Shown: positions 23,358 to 34,553 of the stretch, piece after piece
Layout: every line of letters begins with the position of its first letter
Numbering within the stretch: position 1 is the first letter of the stretch
Assembly (NCBI RefSeq): GCF_964355755.1
Contig: NC_092671.1
Location: 37,715,304 to 37,779,303, forward strand
Source: Antedon mediterranea
Lineage: Eukaryota; Echinodermata; Crinoidea; Comatulida; Antedonidae
DNA: 64,000 nt
Reading direction: 5' to 3'
Notes under the pieces: model-generated
Told to the model about the DNA's origin: nothing
The model's input: only the letters and a program-made list of their open reading frames with translations
Database searches by the model: none
Translations under genes and position numbers: made by a program

Positions 23358-24880
23358 CATGTCGCGTGTTGACATCTGCATGTATTGGTTCTTATAAATG
23401 ATGTTTATCCATGTCACATTTGTAATAGACAAAAGTTGTTTTCACAATGTTTTAAGTTGCCTCTAAGGATATAAGGTTGGATATAAACTTCTTAATGTAT
23501 GCTTAAGTTTGACATTTATTGGAGACATCGTAATTCACTATGTCCCTCGTAGGATGATTTAAGGATTATGTATTACAAAAGAACAGTTTACCGTAACATG
23601 CATTTCACAGATTTACAAACAGGCTATAAATCGCTTTTCGCTAAATTGCGTTGAACGCATTATGTAAGATGTGTCGTATTGGTGGATTACTGAACTGAAA
23701 ATATACAAAAAAGAAGATTCAATACATTATATAGAATAAAATGTATTAAAAGATATTACAAAGATGTTGTTAACAAAAACAAAAGGTGATTGCGAAAATC
23801 GTCATAGAGATTGTGACCTACTGAACAAGGATATATATTTTTATTTACTTTCCTTAATTTATTGTATTACATAAAAACACAATTCAATCTCATAGATTTT
23901 CTTAATTACCATTTCAACAATGTCCCTTGTGAGTTTCTTATTTTGATTTATATATTTCAATTTATTTTCATAACTTATACATTTGATACAAATTCTTGTG
24001 CTGGAAAAACAAACAGCTTATGACGACTTCCACCAGTATATATAAAAATAAATAAATCTCTAATTATATTGTAAGGAAATATACATATATAATTATATAT
24101 AAACACTACAGGCACAGAACAAATTCTAAACCACCTGGCGATATATACCGAAAATTGTTATTTTTACATAATTTAATTTAATTTAATACACTAATATATT
24201 ATTTAAAATAATGTTTTTAGTTTTTGTTGCATTTAGTTTGACAAAAGGCTTGGATTAGCTGACAACAGAACGATAATTTAAGAGAATTGTAAAAACACAA
24301 TGTTGTGCCATGAATAAAAATTGACAATAAACTACCAATTGGCAATGTAAATCTACATTTTTTTAACGAAGATTTTTCACTCAATTCCCTAGAGTTTATA
24401 CATATGAGATTTGTAATCACGCACATGTGAGGACTTCTCTGCTATTGACACTTGTAATTTTGTTGTTCTCTCTCAGTGGAATTGTCTTGTTCATTTTTAA
24501 GTAATCTATTGAATTCTACAGAGCTATTTTTACTTTATACTGTGATCTCTTAGCAATCAAGACAGATGCAAAGATGTTCAAATCTTATGTAAGTTATTTT
24601 AAATTTATAAATATCATGATGGATAGTTTTGAACCTATTCTTACATTTTGTTCAATTAAATCATATTTTAGCAATTGACTGTTGTAGTAATATTTTGTCT
24701 ATAGGTTTATAAAATCGAAGTTTTTGCATGGGCATACTTAAAAATGATGATAACTAAAAGGATAGTGTATTATGCTATTATAACACTCAATGTGCTGAAA
24801 CAAGAAAAATCCCACAAAAAATACCTGATTTGTAGGCCAGTATTAATGTGAATAACAGCGAATATTTTGTTATTTAAGTT
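23358..24880. other. AT-rich spacer, nothing secure
   Basis: A five-codon ATG frame ending at a GTAAGT donor (about 24571-24585, MFKSY) is too short to call. No repeats were recognised. Confidence 0.4.
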
Positions 24881-25012
24881 TTGTTCCCACTAGGGAGCCA
24901 CGCAAGGGCCTAAGTGCAACGCAAGCGAATTGACCAATCACAAGCAAAAATTTGGATAATCCGTCGCTTGCGATTGGTAAATTGCTTACGTTGTCGCGCT
25001 ACGTAATAGTCC
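24881..25012. mobile_element. MITE-3 copy 1
   Basis: Starts TTGTTCCCACTAGGGAGCC. It carries AACGCAAGCGAATTGACCAA on the left and a near-complement, TTGCGATTGGTAAATTGCTT, on the right. The right terminus is eroded. Confidence 0.7.
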
Positions 25013-25089
25013 AAATTTTCTTTATATTCCAAATTTTATTAATATTCCAAATTTTCTTATTCAGATTTTTAATTCTCATATAATTTATT

Positions 25090-25235
25090 TTATTTATTGG
25101 CTTTTGTTTTTCTTTTACTTTTCTGTTTTTGTTGTATTTTGTGTATTGTATCTGTTCTGAGGGTCCTAAATGATCAGAAAATGCTGGATGGATCACCTTC
25201 ATTAAATATGGTTCAAATAAAAAATAAATAAAATA
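25090..25235 (+). repeat. Retrotransposon 3' tail
   Basis: A T-rich leader is followed by GAGGGTCCTAAATGATCAG, GCTGGATGGATCACCTTC and a closing AAATAAAAAATAAATAAAAT run. This is typical of a 5'-truncated LINE 3' UTR. Confidence 0.45.
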
Positions 25236-26371
25236 AACGTCATAGAGGGAACCAAGCTTAGGCTTTCCCCTGTTGTGACTTGTGAAACATGCCAAATTTA
25301 TAAAATGAAATAATTGAATAAAACAATAATTTATATTCAAAACATTAAAAAAAATTATAAATATTTTGATTATCTTATCTTAAATAAATAAATAAGTATT
25401 GGTAATAATAATGATTATTTATAAGTTGCATTATTGAGAGAATATTTGAGTTGGAAGATTGATTGTTTTATTCAACAAGGACAAAGTCAAGCTGAGTTGG
25501 CGGAACATTGCATTCAGATTCTAATATAATTATATTTATTAGGTTATCAATAAACAATATTATCAAATTCTATTACTTAGTAAGCCAATATTTTAAACAT
25601 TAAATTAAATATAATAAGTATTATAATTTTATTATGAGATAATTATCATATTAAATAAATTTATACAAGGTCAGTATTAAAAGGTTTTCATTGACAAAAT
25701 TAATAGAATAACATGTCTTCGTGCAAAATCTAACATCTCAAGCTTTTGCCTTGAATTTTCCTCCAATCTATTCTACAACCAAAATTGCTTAAAAGACAAA
25801 AATAAGTAAAAACACAATAAGCTGTCTATCTACTATTCAATTTCCTCTGCCTTTGTTAATTACTAAGAAGCTAATCAAGTAAAAAAGGAAATAATCTTAA
25901 CAGTAGTGACTTGCTGCTATGGAATCGGCTTTCAACTGCAGGTTAGAAAACTGTAGCTACTAGGTTAGGCACCAGGTTCTTGTAAACAACATGTTTTAAC
26001 TAATGCATTGTGATTTGCTAAATCTACAAGCTGGCCTGAGAGGCATTTATTTGTTTGATACCTACACATCTTTAGATTTCTTCTCGTAAATTACAAATTT
26101 AACGTTGTACCGGCCATATCTAAATTGGATTTCTGACATTGGAAACTGAAAATAAATTGGTGAAATCACTCGCTAAAAAGAAAAAGAGTGAATATTCTTG
26201 GTAGGAAAGGTTAACTACTGTATTGACCTTTTAAGATTTCAGCTTTTCCTAGCGTACCATCAACTTATTATTTTTGAGAATTTTGTCTTTGATACTACTA
26301 ATCCTGAAGAATACAGAAAAGGTGTTGTTCGTTTTTATCTGTTCATGGGAAAAGTTTTATACAAAATCATA

Positions 26372-26407
26372 ATGAACCTAGCCGAGAGTTTAAAGCCAAT
26401 GAAATAT
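26372..26407 (+). CDS. Weak candidate first exon (MNLAESLKPMKY)
   Basis: An ATG with A at -3 opens a 12-codon frame, MNLAESLKPMKY, ending at TAT|GTAAGT, a near-consensus donor in phase 0. That is the same phase as the DPP6/DPP10-like first exons. The frame is open well upstream; an earlier ATG at 26345 would add MGKVLYKII but has T at -3. Composition is less convincing than the seven stronger candidates, and chance ATG-to-donor frames of this size are expected in AT-rich DNA. If real it would be another N-terminal variant; otherwise it is noise. Confidence 0.25.
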
Positions 26408-26734
26408 GTAAGTTTACATATATTAATTATGTTTTATTAGTATTATTATTATTATTGTATGAAATGTGTTTTTTGTTTTTTTTTCCTCTGGTTTTTATTA
26501 TATAGTATTGACTCCATGTTTATTTCTTATATTAGGATTTATTGCTGGTACATGAACAGTTTATATATTTATTAAAATAAAAATGTTGTGTTTAAATTAT
26601 GTTTTAAAAAAAATTATTTTTAATGAATTGATTTAAATAGAGGGAAACAGGAAACTCTGCAATATTTAGGCAATGCTTTCTATTTTTATCTGTTTATTAT
26701 ATAATATAGAATAAAAGAAATAAAAGATTATATA

Positions 26735-27110
26735 GTTGAGTGGCCGAGTGGTTAAGGCAGAGGTGCTGCCGCAAACCATAGCTATACAATCGGCACAAAA
26801 ATAGGTTCAAGTCACTCCTCGACCATTGTTCTGTTGATAGACCAGGTGTTCTCGTATAAGGACATCTGGCTCTTGTGCACTTTAAAGAACCAAGTACATC
26901 TTTCGGAAGAGTAGGGGGTTACCCCGGTGTACTGGTCCATTTAGGCCCTGTCGTTATGGACAGACGAACGGGCGCCGTTTTGTGGCAGCACTTGACACGA
27001 AGGGACCTTTACAGTAAAAAGTTGTGGTACTGCAGGTTATTTCCCCATTTACATTTATATAGTATACTGTAAGGCCCTTTCACACATTTCCTCACAGAAT
27101 TGTAGAAATG
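26735..27110 (+). repeat. SINE-B copy 2 with a tRNA-Leu/Ser-like head
   Basis: The head GTTGAGTGGCCGAGTGGTTA plus AGGC gives an A-box like that of class II tRNAs, and GGTTCAAGTCAC is B-box-like. The body includes TTTAAAGAACCAAGTACATC and GGGTTACCCCGGTGTACTGG. The head lacks tRNA folding integrity, so it is not a tRNA gene. Confidence 0.75.
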
Positions 27111-27979
27111 AAATGAAAGTTCATTTCAGACATGCCCTTATAGCAATGGTAATTACAGTACACTTCAAAGACCTTTAAAATTGTCTAGATATCCGTTTCA
27201 GGCATTATATTAATCTATAACTCAGGTAATTTAATTTGCTCTGTAACTTTAAATTATTCATGATTTTGAAAAATAAGCTTTTAAATTGCGTTTTAATCTT
27301 AGCATATCATCTTTATGCACAGATTGTAGGCGATTATATAAACTGCATCGATCCGTTTACCTCACATTGTGAAATTTCAATCAGCGGTTCAAAGCCTGGA
27401 TTATCTGTTTTAATATATAACTGTTTCTATTAATTAAGCTAGTTATTATCAGCATAACAAAGGCTGTATTTGATACATTTATCACTTATATTCTAAACGG
27501 ATACAGGTATGAATTGATCATAGCGTGGGATACATTATTGATCATGTGTATTATTTATCCTGGCATCAAATCTGAAATTATGCAGTTTGTTATTGATACT
27601 TAATATTAATTAATCGCCGCGTTCAATTGTTTTTGACAATCCTTGATTGAAGGGAAGGTTTCTACGTTATGGTACATTCGAAGAGGAGTTTACTGTATGT
27701 GGCCGACGGTGGAATATATTAACGTGGATTAAGAATTGCATTATGTTATTGTTTGCGCTTGCAGCATGTCATAGGTTTTTATAATTGTCAAATCTGTACA
27801 CAGTATGTTAGCACATCAAATCAGTGCTTAGCTCTTTATGCTAAATTCTTAAACGCATACAGTTTGATTTCCTTCCGTCGCTCTCTCTCCTGCAACAAAA
27901 GAAAGAAATAATTTAACAGAGAGGTCAGAATAAGCTGTAGAGAAACTTGTTAAACTGAATCAAAGTTAAATTTAAAAGG

Positions 27980-28069
27980 ATGGGGCGGTCATTCTCAAAG
28001 GGCATTGATTCAAATTCATCATCTGCTTCGTCGCCAAATTTTCGCGTGCATATGAACGTAAAAATCAAG
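27980..28069 (+). CDS. DPP6/DPP10-like: Alternative first exon 2 of DPP6/DPP10-like gene
   Basis: Thirty codons begin MGRSFSKGIDSNSSSASS and end FRVHMNVKIK at AAG|GTGAGT, a consensus donor in phase 0. The ATG context is strong (A at -3, G at +4). The sequence before it is non-coding with a pyrimidine-rich CGTCGCTCTCTCTCCTG stretch, as in a 5' leader. Joined to exon 2 it reads ...VKIK-ELVGG. MGRSFSK fits the N-myristoylation pattern (Gly2, Ser6, Lys7), followed by a Ser-rich stretch. This N-terminus could therefore carry a lipid anchor beside the transmembrane helix, which is inference. Codon composition is more balanced than the surroundings. Splicing to exon 2 is deduced from phase, strand and the family's known gene structure, not observed. 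Confidence 0.68.
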
Positions 28070-28448
28070 GTGAGTACTTAAATGATAAATTGTTTTCATG
28101 TAGATAATGGAATGACAGCTTGTAGTTCCTTACATTAGGCGTTTAGTACTGCCTGGAATACAATGTATCGTACAGTATACATTTAAGTCAAATATTAACA
28201 TTGAATTAATATCAGTAAAGACGTGATGTTAAAGGTGATTGTTACCTCCGCCAGAATGGCGAGAGGTTAGGTGGTCGATCGCGTGTGTTTTTTTAAAACC
28301 ATCTTTAATGAAGGTGATCCATGCAGTAATTCCTGATCATTAAAGACCATCAGAGAGAGGTTCACAAGACAAACATATACACAAGATGCTCTACATAAAC
28401 AAAGTCTTCCTACAAGTCTTTGGAAGTGGAGTTGTTATTTTGTGCTTA

Positions 28449-28530
28449 GAAAAAATCTTGACGGGACTTGAACCCAGGACCCTTGGAGTGGTAGCCAAGC
28501 ACTATAACCACCAAGCCACAACTCCACTCA
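28449..28530 (-). repeat. tRNA-headed SINE fragment
   Basis: On the minus strand it reads GAGTGGAGTTGTGGCTTGGT, then a B-box-like GGGTTCAAGTCCCGTC. It is related to the SINE-C head. A shorter piece, ACCAAGCCACAACTCCACTC, recurs at about 29194. Confidence 0.6.
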
Positions 28531-28555
28531 ATATTTGTTTTTAGTCGCGTGGAAG

Positions 28556-29190
28556 CGACTCTATAGTTCACTATGTCGGTCGGTCTGTCTGTCTGTCTGT
28601 CGGTCTGTCTGTCGGTCTGTCGGTCCGGTATCACTATGCGTTTTATCCCCTTCTGACCTTATCTTGATATCAGTTTAATCTAACTACGTTTGTAATCATA
28701 TCTTCACAACCACGAATCACAATTAAATAAAATTTGGTACTCATAAATTTCAGGGCATAAATCATCATATGGCAATACAATTACGTGCGTAGCGCATGTA
28801 ACGCATGCGTACGCGCGCTTAAAATTTTCAAAATTTATTTTCGATGAAATAAGAGTACGTTTCAGGCAATTTTAAGCGTTTACAAAATTGCCATGAGTGC
28901 GCATATTTTTGCGCGCGCACTGCGGGTTAAATGTTATTGCGCACTCTTTTTGCCCGATTTCTGTTTTCTTGACTTACTTTTCAACTCGAAATTATGTTAT
29001 ACGAGCACGTCAAAAGTGACAGGCTACGCACGTGTAAATTAAAAAAATATAAATGTTTTTAAACATTTCAACATTTTTGAACATGTTCAGTAATTTCGGT
29101 CAGTATAGTTCACTATGTCGGTCGGTCTGTCGGTCTGTCTGTCTGTCGGTCTGTCTGTTGGTCTGTCGGTCTGGTATCACTATGCATTGT
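28556..29190. repeat. Element bounded by GGTCTGTCTGTC microsatellites
   Basis: TATAGTTCACTATGTCGGTC, a CTGT microsatellite and GGTATCACTATGC occur at 28560-28640 and again at 29103-29180. The 450 bp between them include a patch unusually rich in CpG and alternating purine-pyrimidine (GCGCATGTAACGCATGCGTA, TGCGCGCGCACTGCGGG). No protein frame is evident. Confidence 0.6.
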
Positions 29191-29799
29191 AGCACCAAGC
29201 CACAACTCCACTCAATTTTTGTGTGTTTCTATATTTGTTAGTTAGCAGGATTACTCAACAACTTATTAAAGCATGGTTTCATAGCTGTATGGGAAGACGT
29301 GATTACATTTTCATATGATTATGCGCAAACCTCTGAGTGTACTTCTAGTTTATAAAGTGAACAAAAGCCTCCCTTCATTCTATACATCAAGGCAGGAAGA
29401 AGTCAAAGAAAAGGCATTGGCCACATTGTATAATCCAATCAGACTAATTCCTCCATGGATTGATAGTTAATCCATCAATTAATAGTTAAGCTATGGATTA
29501 ATAGGTAATCCATGGAAAAATTAATTTACTACAAAAAATACATATACAATAACTACAATAAAATCCGAAAAAATGATTACAACACATTGAAAGAAAAACC
29601 TGAAAAGGAAAGAAAAAAATGAAAACAGAGTGTCCTTAAAAGCATCTGGTTATTCTTAACGATACTTTTACTTTGTCATTGTTTTTGCGTTCATGCCTGC
29701 CTGTTTCTATAGTTTATTTAGACTCTACTGGTGCTTACCGGAGTTCATTAGGATGGGAGGCACCCAAGATCCTTTTTTTAAATTTGTTATTCAACCTTA

Positions 29800-30181
29800 T
29801 TTATAGAGGGTTACCCTAAACAGCGTGCGCTGACAATCAAGGGGCCCTCTTAGTGAGTTATGCTGTCTGTGTGTGACAGTTGCCGTGTGTACTAGTACTC
29901 CAAGGTAACCCTCTACTCCTCTTGAAAGATGTACTAGGTTCTTTAAAGTACACATGAGCCAGTTGTGTACACTGAACCTACAAGTCTTTATCCGAGAAGA
30001 CTCGTTATTTCCCATTCACATTTTATATATAGTATACTGTAGGGCCCTTTCACACATTTTCTTATCCGAGAAGACTTGCTCTTCAACCAGAACCATGGAG
30101 CGAGTGAGGATCGAACCCTTGCCGATGCTATGGCGAGGTATTACGGTTCCAATGTCTTAACCACTTGACCACTCAATCGCT
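29800..30181 (-). repeat. SINE-B copy 3 with internal duplication
   Basis: The minus-strand head is GCGATTGAGTGGTCAAGTGG and the B-box-like element GGGTTCGATCCTCAC. The TTATCCGAGAAGACT word occurs twice around an inserted CATTTTATATATAGTATACT block, the same block that closes copy 2 near 27040. Confidence 0.75.
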
Positions 30182-30624
30182 ACAAGATGAAAAGATTGAG
30201 ACTGGTGCTATAGAACTACATTTCACATTATAAGTTTAAACCATTAAGATTGGTGTTCATCATTTGCTGTTGATGTTCTGTCTTGCTAGAAAATGTCTAA
30301 TAGATTTCTATGCATACAGCTATCCTGATTATTTATGTAAACGAAATCAATTGTTAGTTTTGAATTTTTTAAGAAGATCCCTTTTTGATTTTTTATCTTT
30401 AAGACACCAAATCATCACATTGCTATTAATGTTTTAAGTGTATTCATTAAATTTGAATATCAAGACAATGAGCTTTCTTATATTACTTTAAAATTAGGTT
30501 TTTTCGTGTTAAAAAATAAATTTTCAATTGAAAATGAAAAACTATTATGCAACAATAAAAAGGCCTATTTGCCAACAAATCACTTTTTCAATATAATTTT
30601 AGGCTTAAAAAATATATATTTTTA

Positions 30625-30810
30625 ATTTATTTAATGTCTTTAGGCACACCTGGGCAAGGATTACCAATAGTAAATTAATCACTGTCCTATCAGATAGGTG
30701 GTAATCCCCCTTGTACAGGGGCTACTTGTGAACTAGTACACCGGGATACGTCTTGAATAATGAACTGGGTTCTTGTGCACACAGGTATATAACTGTACAA
30801 TTGACCTATG
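30625..30810 (-). repeat. SINE-B tail fragment
   Basis: CAAGGATTACCAATAGTAAA and CTGTCCTATCAGATAGGTGG are shared with the elements at 37775 and 41525. The tRNA-like head is absent. Confidence 0.7.
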
Positions 30811-31102
30811 GTTTATAGTCCTTATTAATATTATATTATTAATTCTTTTCTGTTCAATTAATTCCACAAGTTTCTTTATTAAATAAATATATACAATTTT
30901 ATAAAATAAATTTCTATTACATGCATTCAAATACAGTATTTAAATTTTTTTAAAGATTTCAATATATCTTTAATTATTTGAAAAGAAAGAAAATTGAAAA
31001 TGCACATAATTTCATCACACTCACAGAGAAATAATAATTTGATTCTCTGTGGATGCCTGATTATTTATCATAGCCCCCTCTATAGTTGATTCATTATAAA
31101 TT

Positions 31103-31118
31103 GGGGGGGGGGGGGGGG
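31103..31118. repeat. G homopolymer run
   Basis: An uninterrupted run of G, rare in such AT-rich DNA. Its length in the assembly should be treated with caution. Confidence 0.85.
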
Positions 31119-31137
31119 TAGGATAGGGGTTGATAGT

Positions 31138-31255
31138 TGCTTTTGCCTTTTTTTACTTTTCTGTTAATTGTTATATTTTATATTGTGAAGGATGCACCTT
31201 TGTGCTAAGTGTGCCACCGATCTAAAGGTGTAATTCCAAATAAATAAATAAATAT
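31138..31255 (+). repeat. Retrotransposon 3' tail
   Basis: GGATGCACCTTTGTGCTAAG and CCACCGATCTAAAGGTGTAA form a short stem, followed by CCAAATAAATAAATAAAT, as at LINE 3' ends. Confidence 0.5.
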
Positions 31256-31449
31256 TCAACTTTGAAAGTCAAGTGTTATTCACTTCAATAGAAACATACA
31301 CATTAGTTTATAGCATGTATTACATAATAGTTGTTGAGGAATGTAAACAATCTTTTTTTTTCATTTATGTTCTTTGTCACTAAAGGTATGTCCGGTGAAT
31401 TACACATGATTTACTGCAGATTAAACTAACTAGATATTTTATGATGTCT

Positions 31450-31584
31450 AAAGCTCTGTTTACACTATCGTGACAATAAAAATGTGATGTGCCGATATAT
31501 GGGAATATTTGGGAATATCACTACCATATTTGGGCACATCACACTTTTTTTTTGTCAAACTAGTTTGATAATGTGGACAGAGCA
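31450..31584. mobile_element. MITE-1 copy 6, core partly deleted
   Basis: Runs AAGCTCTGTTTACACTATCG to GATAATGTGGACAGAGCATT. The GATGATGTCATATCAC segment is missing. Confidence 0.8.
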
Positions 31585-32065
31585 TTGCGAAATAATGATA
31601 TAATGTCAAATTCTTGAGAATGATATGTCAAATTCACGAGAATGAATATAACATCAAATTTAAGAGAATGATAACGTTAAATTCTCAATACAGTGTGTCT
31701 CAGCTATCCTTGTTTTATTAAAATAAATGTATATTTAGGTTAAAATGCTAATTTATAAAGAAATATATTAAGCTATTTGAAAACATGTGTTCATTTAAAT
31801 TATTTATTAATTTGGCATACATGATTTATGGTACACCATTTGTATATTTTGTTCTTTATTGTTTATTTCAAAATGAACCAGTTTTTTTTATGTATACATT
31901 CAACTTTTAAATGTTACTTATGTTGAGATTTAAAGAAGTATTAATATTATCAATTGGTTGTATCAATAACTGCTTGTGAGAGTGGCTATGTTTCCATGTT
32001 TTGAACAATTTAAATTTAATTTTGAAAAGAATTAAGTTAAACACTATAATAGATAATATAACATT

Positions 32066-32461
32066 ATAAGCGGAGGTCCAATAGCTTGTTTAGAGAGCTC
32101 CCATTGCCATGTTTCTACACACTCAGCACACCAACTTTTTTTGATAGCTACTACCCTTAGACACAATTATCATGAGGTGTGCCGTTGCAAATTTACTGCG
32201 GCCATCTTGAAATCCAAGATGGCGGAAAAAATGGCCGCCATTTTATAGTGATGCACTTTATTGTTCATAACTTAATAAATATTTGATGTATTTTGTTGAC
32301 ATTAATGTTGATTAATATCTAATTACATTATCTATTCAATAACATATTTTTATTTCAACTTTATTGAAATTAAATTACTTTTTTTAAGCAAAAATGCAGA
32401 ATTTTTGCAAAAAAAATCAGCAAAATCTGTGATCATTTTGGCACTTGGACCTCCGCTTATT
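32066..32461. mobile_element. MITE-like element with ATAAGCGGAGGTCCAA ends
   Basis: ATAAGCGGAGGTCCAATAG at the left matches the reverse complement of the right end, TTGGACCTCCGCTTAT. The roughly 395-bp interior has no gene but contains CAAGATGGCGG next to ATGGCCGCCATTTT, a palindromic GC island. Confidence 0.75.
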
Positions 32462-32751
32462 ATGTAAACTAATTTTAATGTAGACAAAACCAAACCAATA
32501 AAATAAAAACAACGACGATCATATTTAGTTTAAAACTGATTCAAAGTGATGTTCATTTATATATATACTACTACATTACAATCATAATATAGTTTTATGA
32601 TACATGTATACAGGTTTATGTTCCAAATCTTATTTATCATTTGTCAAATAATATTATCATTTAATATTTAACATTGCCAAAAGAACTGCATTCGGTTCAT
32701 GTGTTGACATGGTATGTCAACTGCCATCTGTATTTAACAAGTAGACAAATA

Positions 32752-33072
32752 GATTCAAACACATTGGCAGAGTATATATCAAGTATTATAGGTGATTTGT
32801 GTATACACATATACATCTACTGGTTTTATTCTTAGAACATCAGAAATACATTACATACAAGAGAACTATAATGAAGTAGATAGTTTTGATTTTTGTCATG
32901 ATTTCTGTGACAATTGCATACGTTCAAACACAGTATATCAAGTATTATAGGTGATTTGTGTATGTACATTATATCTACTCGTTTCTTAGAAGATCGAACA
33001 TCAGAAATACATTACATACAAGAGGACTATAAGAAGCAGTTTTGATTTTTGTCATGATTTCTGTGATAATTC
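32752..33072. repeat. About 160-bp tandem duplication
   Basis: ATATCAAGTATTATAGGTGA through CATCAGAAATACATTACATA to TTTTTGTCATGATTTCTGTG occurs twice in a row, starting at about 32774 and 32935. There are small deletions in the second unit. Confidence 0.85.
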
Positions 33073-34048
33073 AATAGTTGTCGTCATTGCATTTTTGTTG
33101 AAACAATATTCAATGATTCATTATTTGATTAATTTATGTAATTAATCAATATGTAATAGAACTAATTTGATTTAGAGGTTTCCTAACTTGCGTATAGATA
33201 TCCAGTAACATGGTGTGCTAGCCTTGGATGTCATTTTCATAAGTATTTATTCTGTGTTTGTATTGCATAATATAAAAACAATCGCTATTCTGCTACTCTC
33301 TGGTGGATCACTCCGTAGAATAAGTTATGAGCAGAATGCTCTGAAAGGTTAGCTATCAAATATAACTGCACGATGTTGTCATAGGATGAGATATTTTATC
33401 AACGTTTGAATTGTTCTTGTTGCCAGCCTGCTTTTCATTCCCGATTCTTTAGGGAAAAAGATTATTTTATACCGTGATTATGCTATGATATTTTCATTCG
33501 TTTTCTACGTGAAGCAATTTGTTTTAGCCAGTGGATTCGATCAGAATCTTTCCAGTTAGATATAAGATATTTTGAATGGCCCACATGTGGGCTATAACTC
33601 GTTGACAGGTTGAACATTACACGCAAGTAAAGTGGATGAACAACTAAAAAAAAAGCAGAATTGTTGTGTGCCTACTGATTGGATATTATTATGACACACA
33701 TAAAGCTTTTTGTGTTATAATCAAACTCTTTACAATAGTAGAAGGCTTTTATGACTGTAATTATAGCCTAGCCTCAGTGTTGTAACCACTGCATTGTTAG
33801 GATTATGAGCATATACTGAGCGTTGACTGGTAGACAGAATTTGTTTACTTTTTGATTAATAAACTTTCACACAGAGTTACATAACAGCCTGTTGTTACGT
33901 CTGTGATTTGTGTATCCAATACAGTGTACATCGTATCGATCAAAAACAAACACACGTTAGATTTACTCCTGGGACAAGTGTGAAGAAAAGCTCTAAAGCT
34001 GTTCCCCTGGACGAATTAAGTAAATAGGAAGTTAATTATTTTTACTGA
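33073..34048. other. Upstream flank of first exon 3
   Basis: No repeat was recognised. The segment 33890-34040 is less AT-biased and contains TTGTGTATCCAATACAGTGT. It could hold the promoter and 5' leader of the exon at 34074, but no clear TATA box at a sensible distance was identified. Confidence 0.3.
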
Positions 34049-34081
34049 ATGAGTGAGCAAGAGAAGATTAGCTATGGATAA
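34049..34081 (+). promoter_or_regulatory. Upstream ORF overlapping the start of first exon 3
   Basis: An ATG at 34049 encodes MSEQEKISYG and stops at a TAA (34079-34081) that overlaps the beginning of the main frame at 34074 in another register. Such an overlapping uORF would be expected to lower translation of this isoform or make it depend on reinitiation, provided transcription starts upstream of 34049. Confidence 0.4.
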
Positions 34082-34127
34082 CGTGTCGAATATTTCAGAT
34101 TCATTGGTTGAGGAAGATGATGAGAAG
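34074..34127 (+). CDS. DPP6/DPP10-like: Alternative first exon 3 of DPP6/DPP10-like gene
   Basis: Eighteen codons, MDNVSNISDSLVEEDDEK, end at AAG|GTAAGC, a good donor in phase 0. Fused to exon 2 it gives ...EEDDEK-ELVGG. The ATG has G at -3 and G at +4, and an in-frame TGA at 34050 fixes the N-terminus. The peptide is strongly acidic (three Glu and four Asp against one Lys), like the acidic stretch just before ELVGS in the long human DPP6 isoform as I recall it. In this family the segment is cytoplasmic and isoform-specific. A GC-rich 32-bp minisatellite starts about 300 bp into the following intron. I consider this one of the clearest first exons. Confidence 0.68.
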
Positions 34128-34422
34128 GTAAGCAATTCAATCATCATCGTTGCAAAGTAATGTCCGTTAAAAAACACAAGATACTTGTGATTTTGTCTAT
34201 TGATTTTTAAGATGATTAACAACCTGTATAGCTTCTTGTGCTCCATCTCATTACAATTGTTTTGCATATTTATTTACACGCTGGAGCTAACGGTATTTAA
34301 CGGTTTACCGTGCTTCTTTAACGTCCAATCATAAAGTTGAATTGCTGTTGAAGTCTGTTCACAGATTTAGTGCCTGAAATGTTTATGCTTGAAGAACGAC
34401 AGGTTGGTTTTTTGTCTATTAG

Positions 34423-34553
34423 ATTGACCGCTGCCGCTGCAGCCGTGGTTGTACAAATTGACCGCCACTGCAGCCACGGTTGTACAAAAATTACCGTCAC
34501 TGCAGCCACGGTTGTACAAATTGACCGCCACTGCAGCTACTGTTGTACAAATT
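34423..34553. repeat. GC-rich 32-bp minisatellite
   Basis: Four units of CACTGCAGCCACGGTTGTAC plus AAATTGACCGC. It stands out against AT-rich intron and keeps frames open on both strands by chance. Confidence 0.85.

Noticed and set aside
24571-24585. MFKSY frame ending at GTAAGT in phase 0
   Set aside because: Only five codons; such matches are expected by chance in 64 kb.
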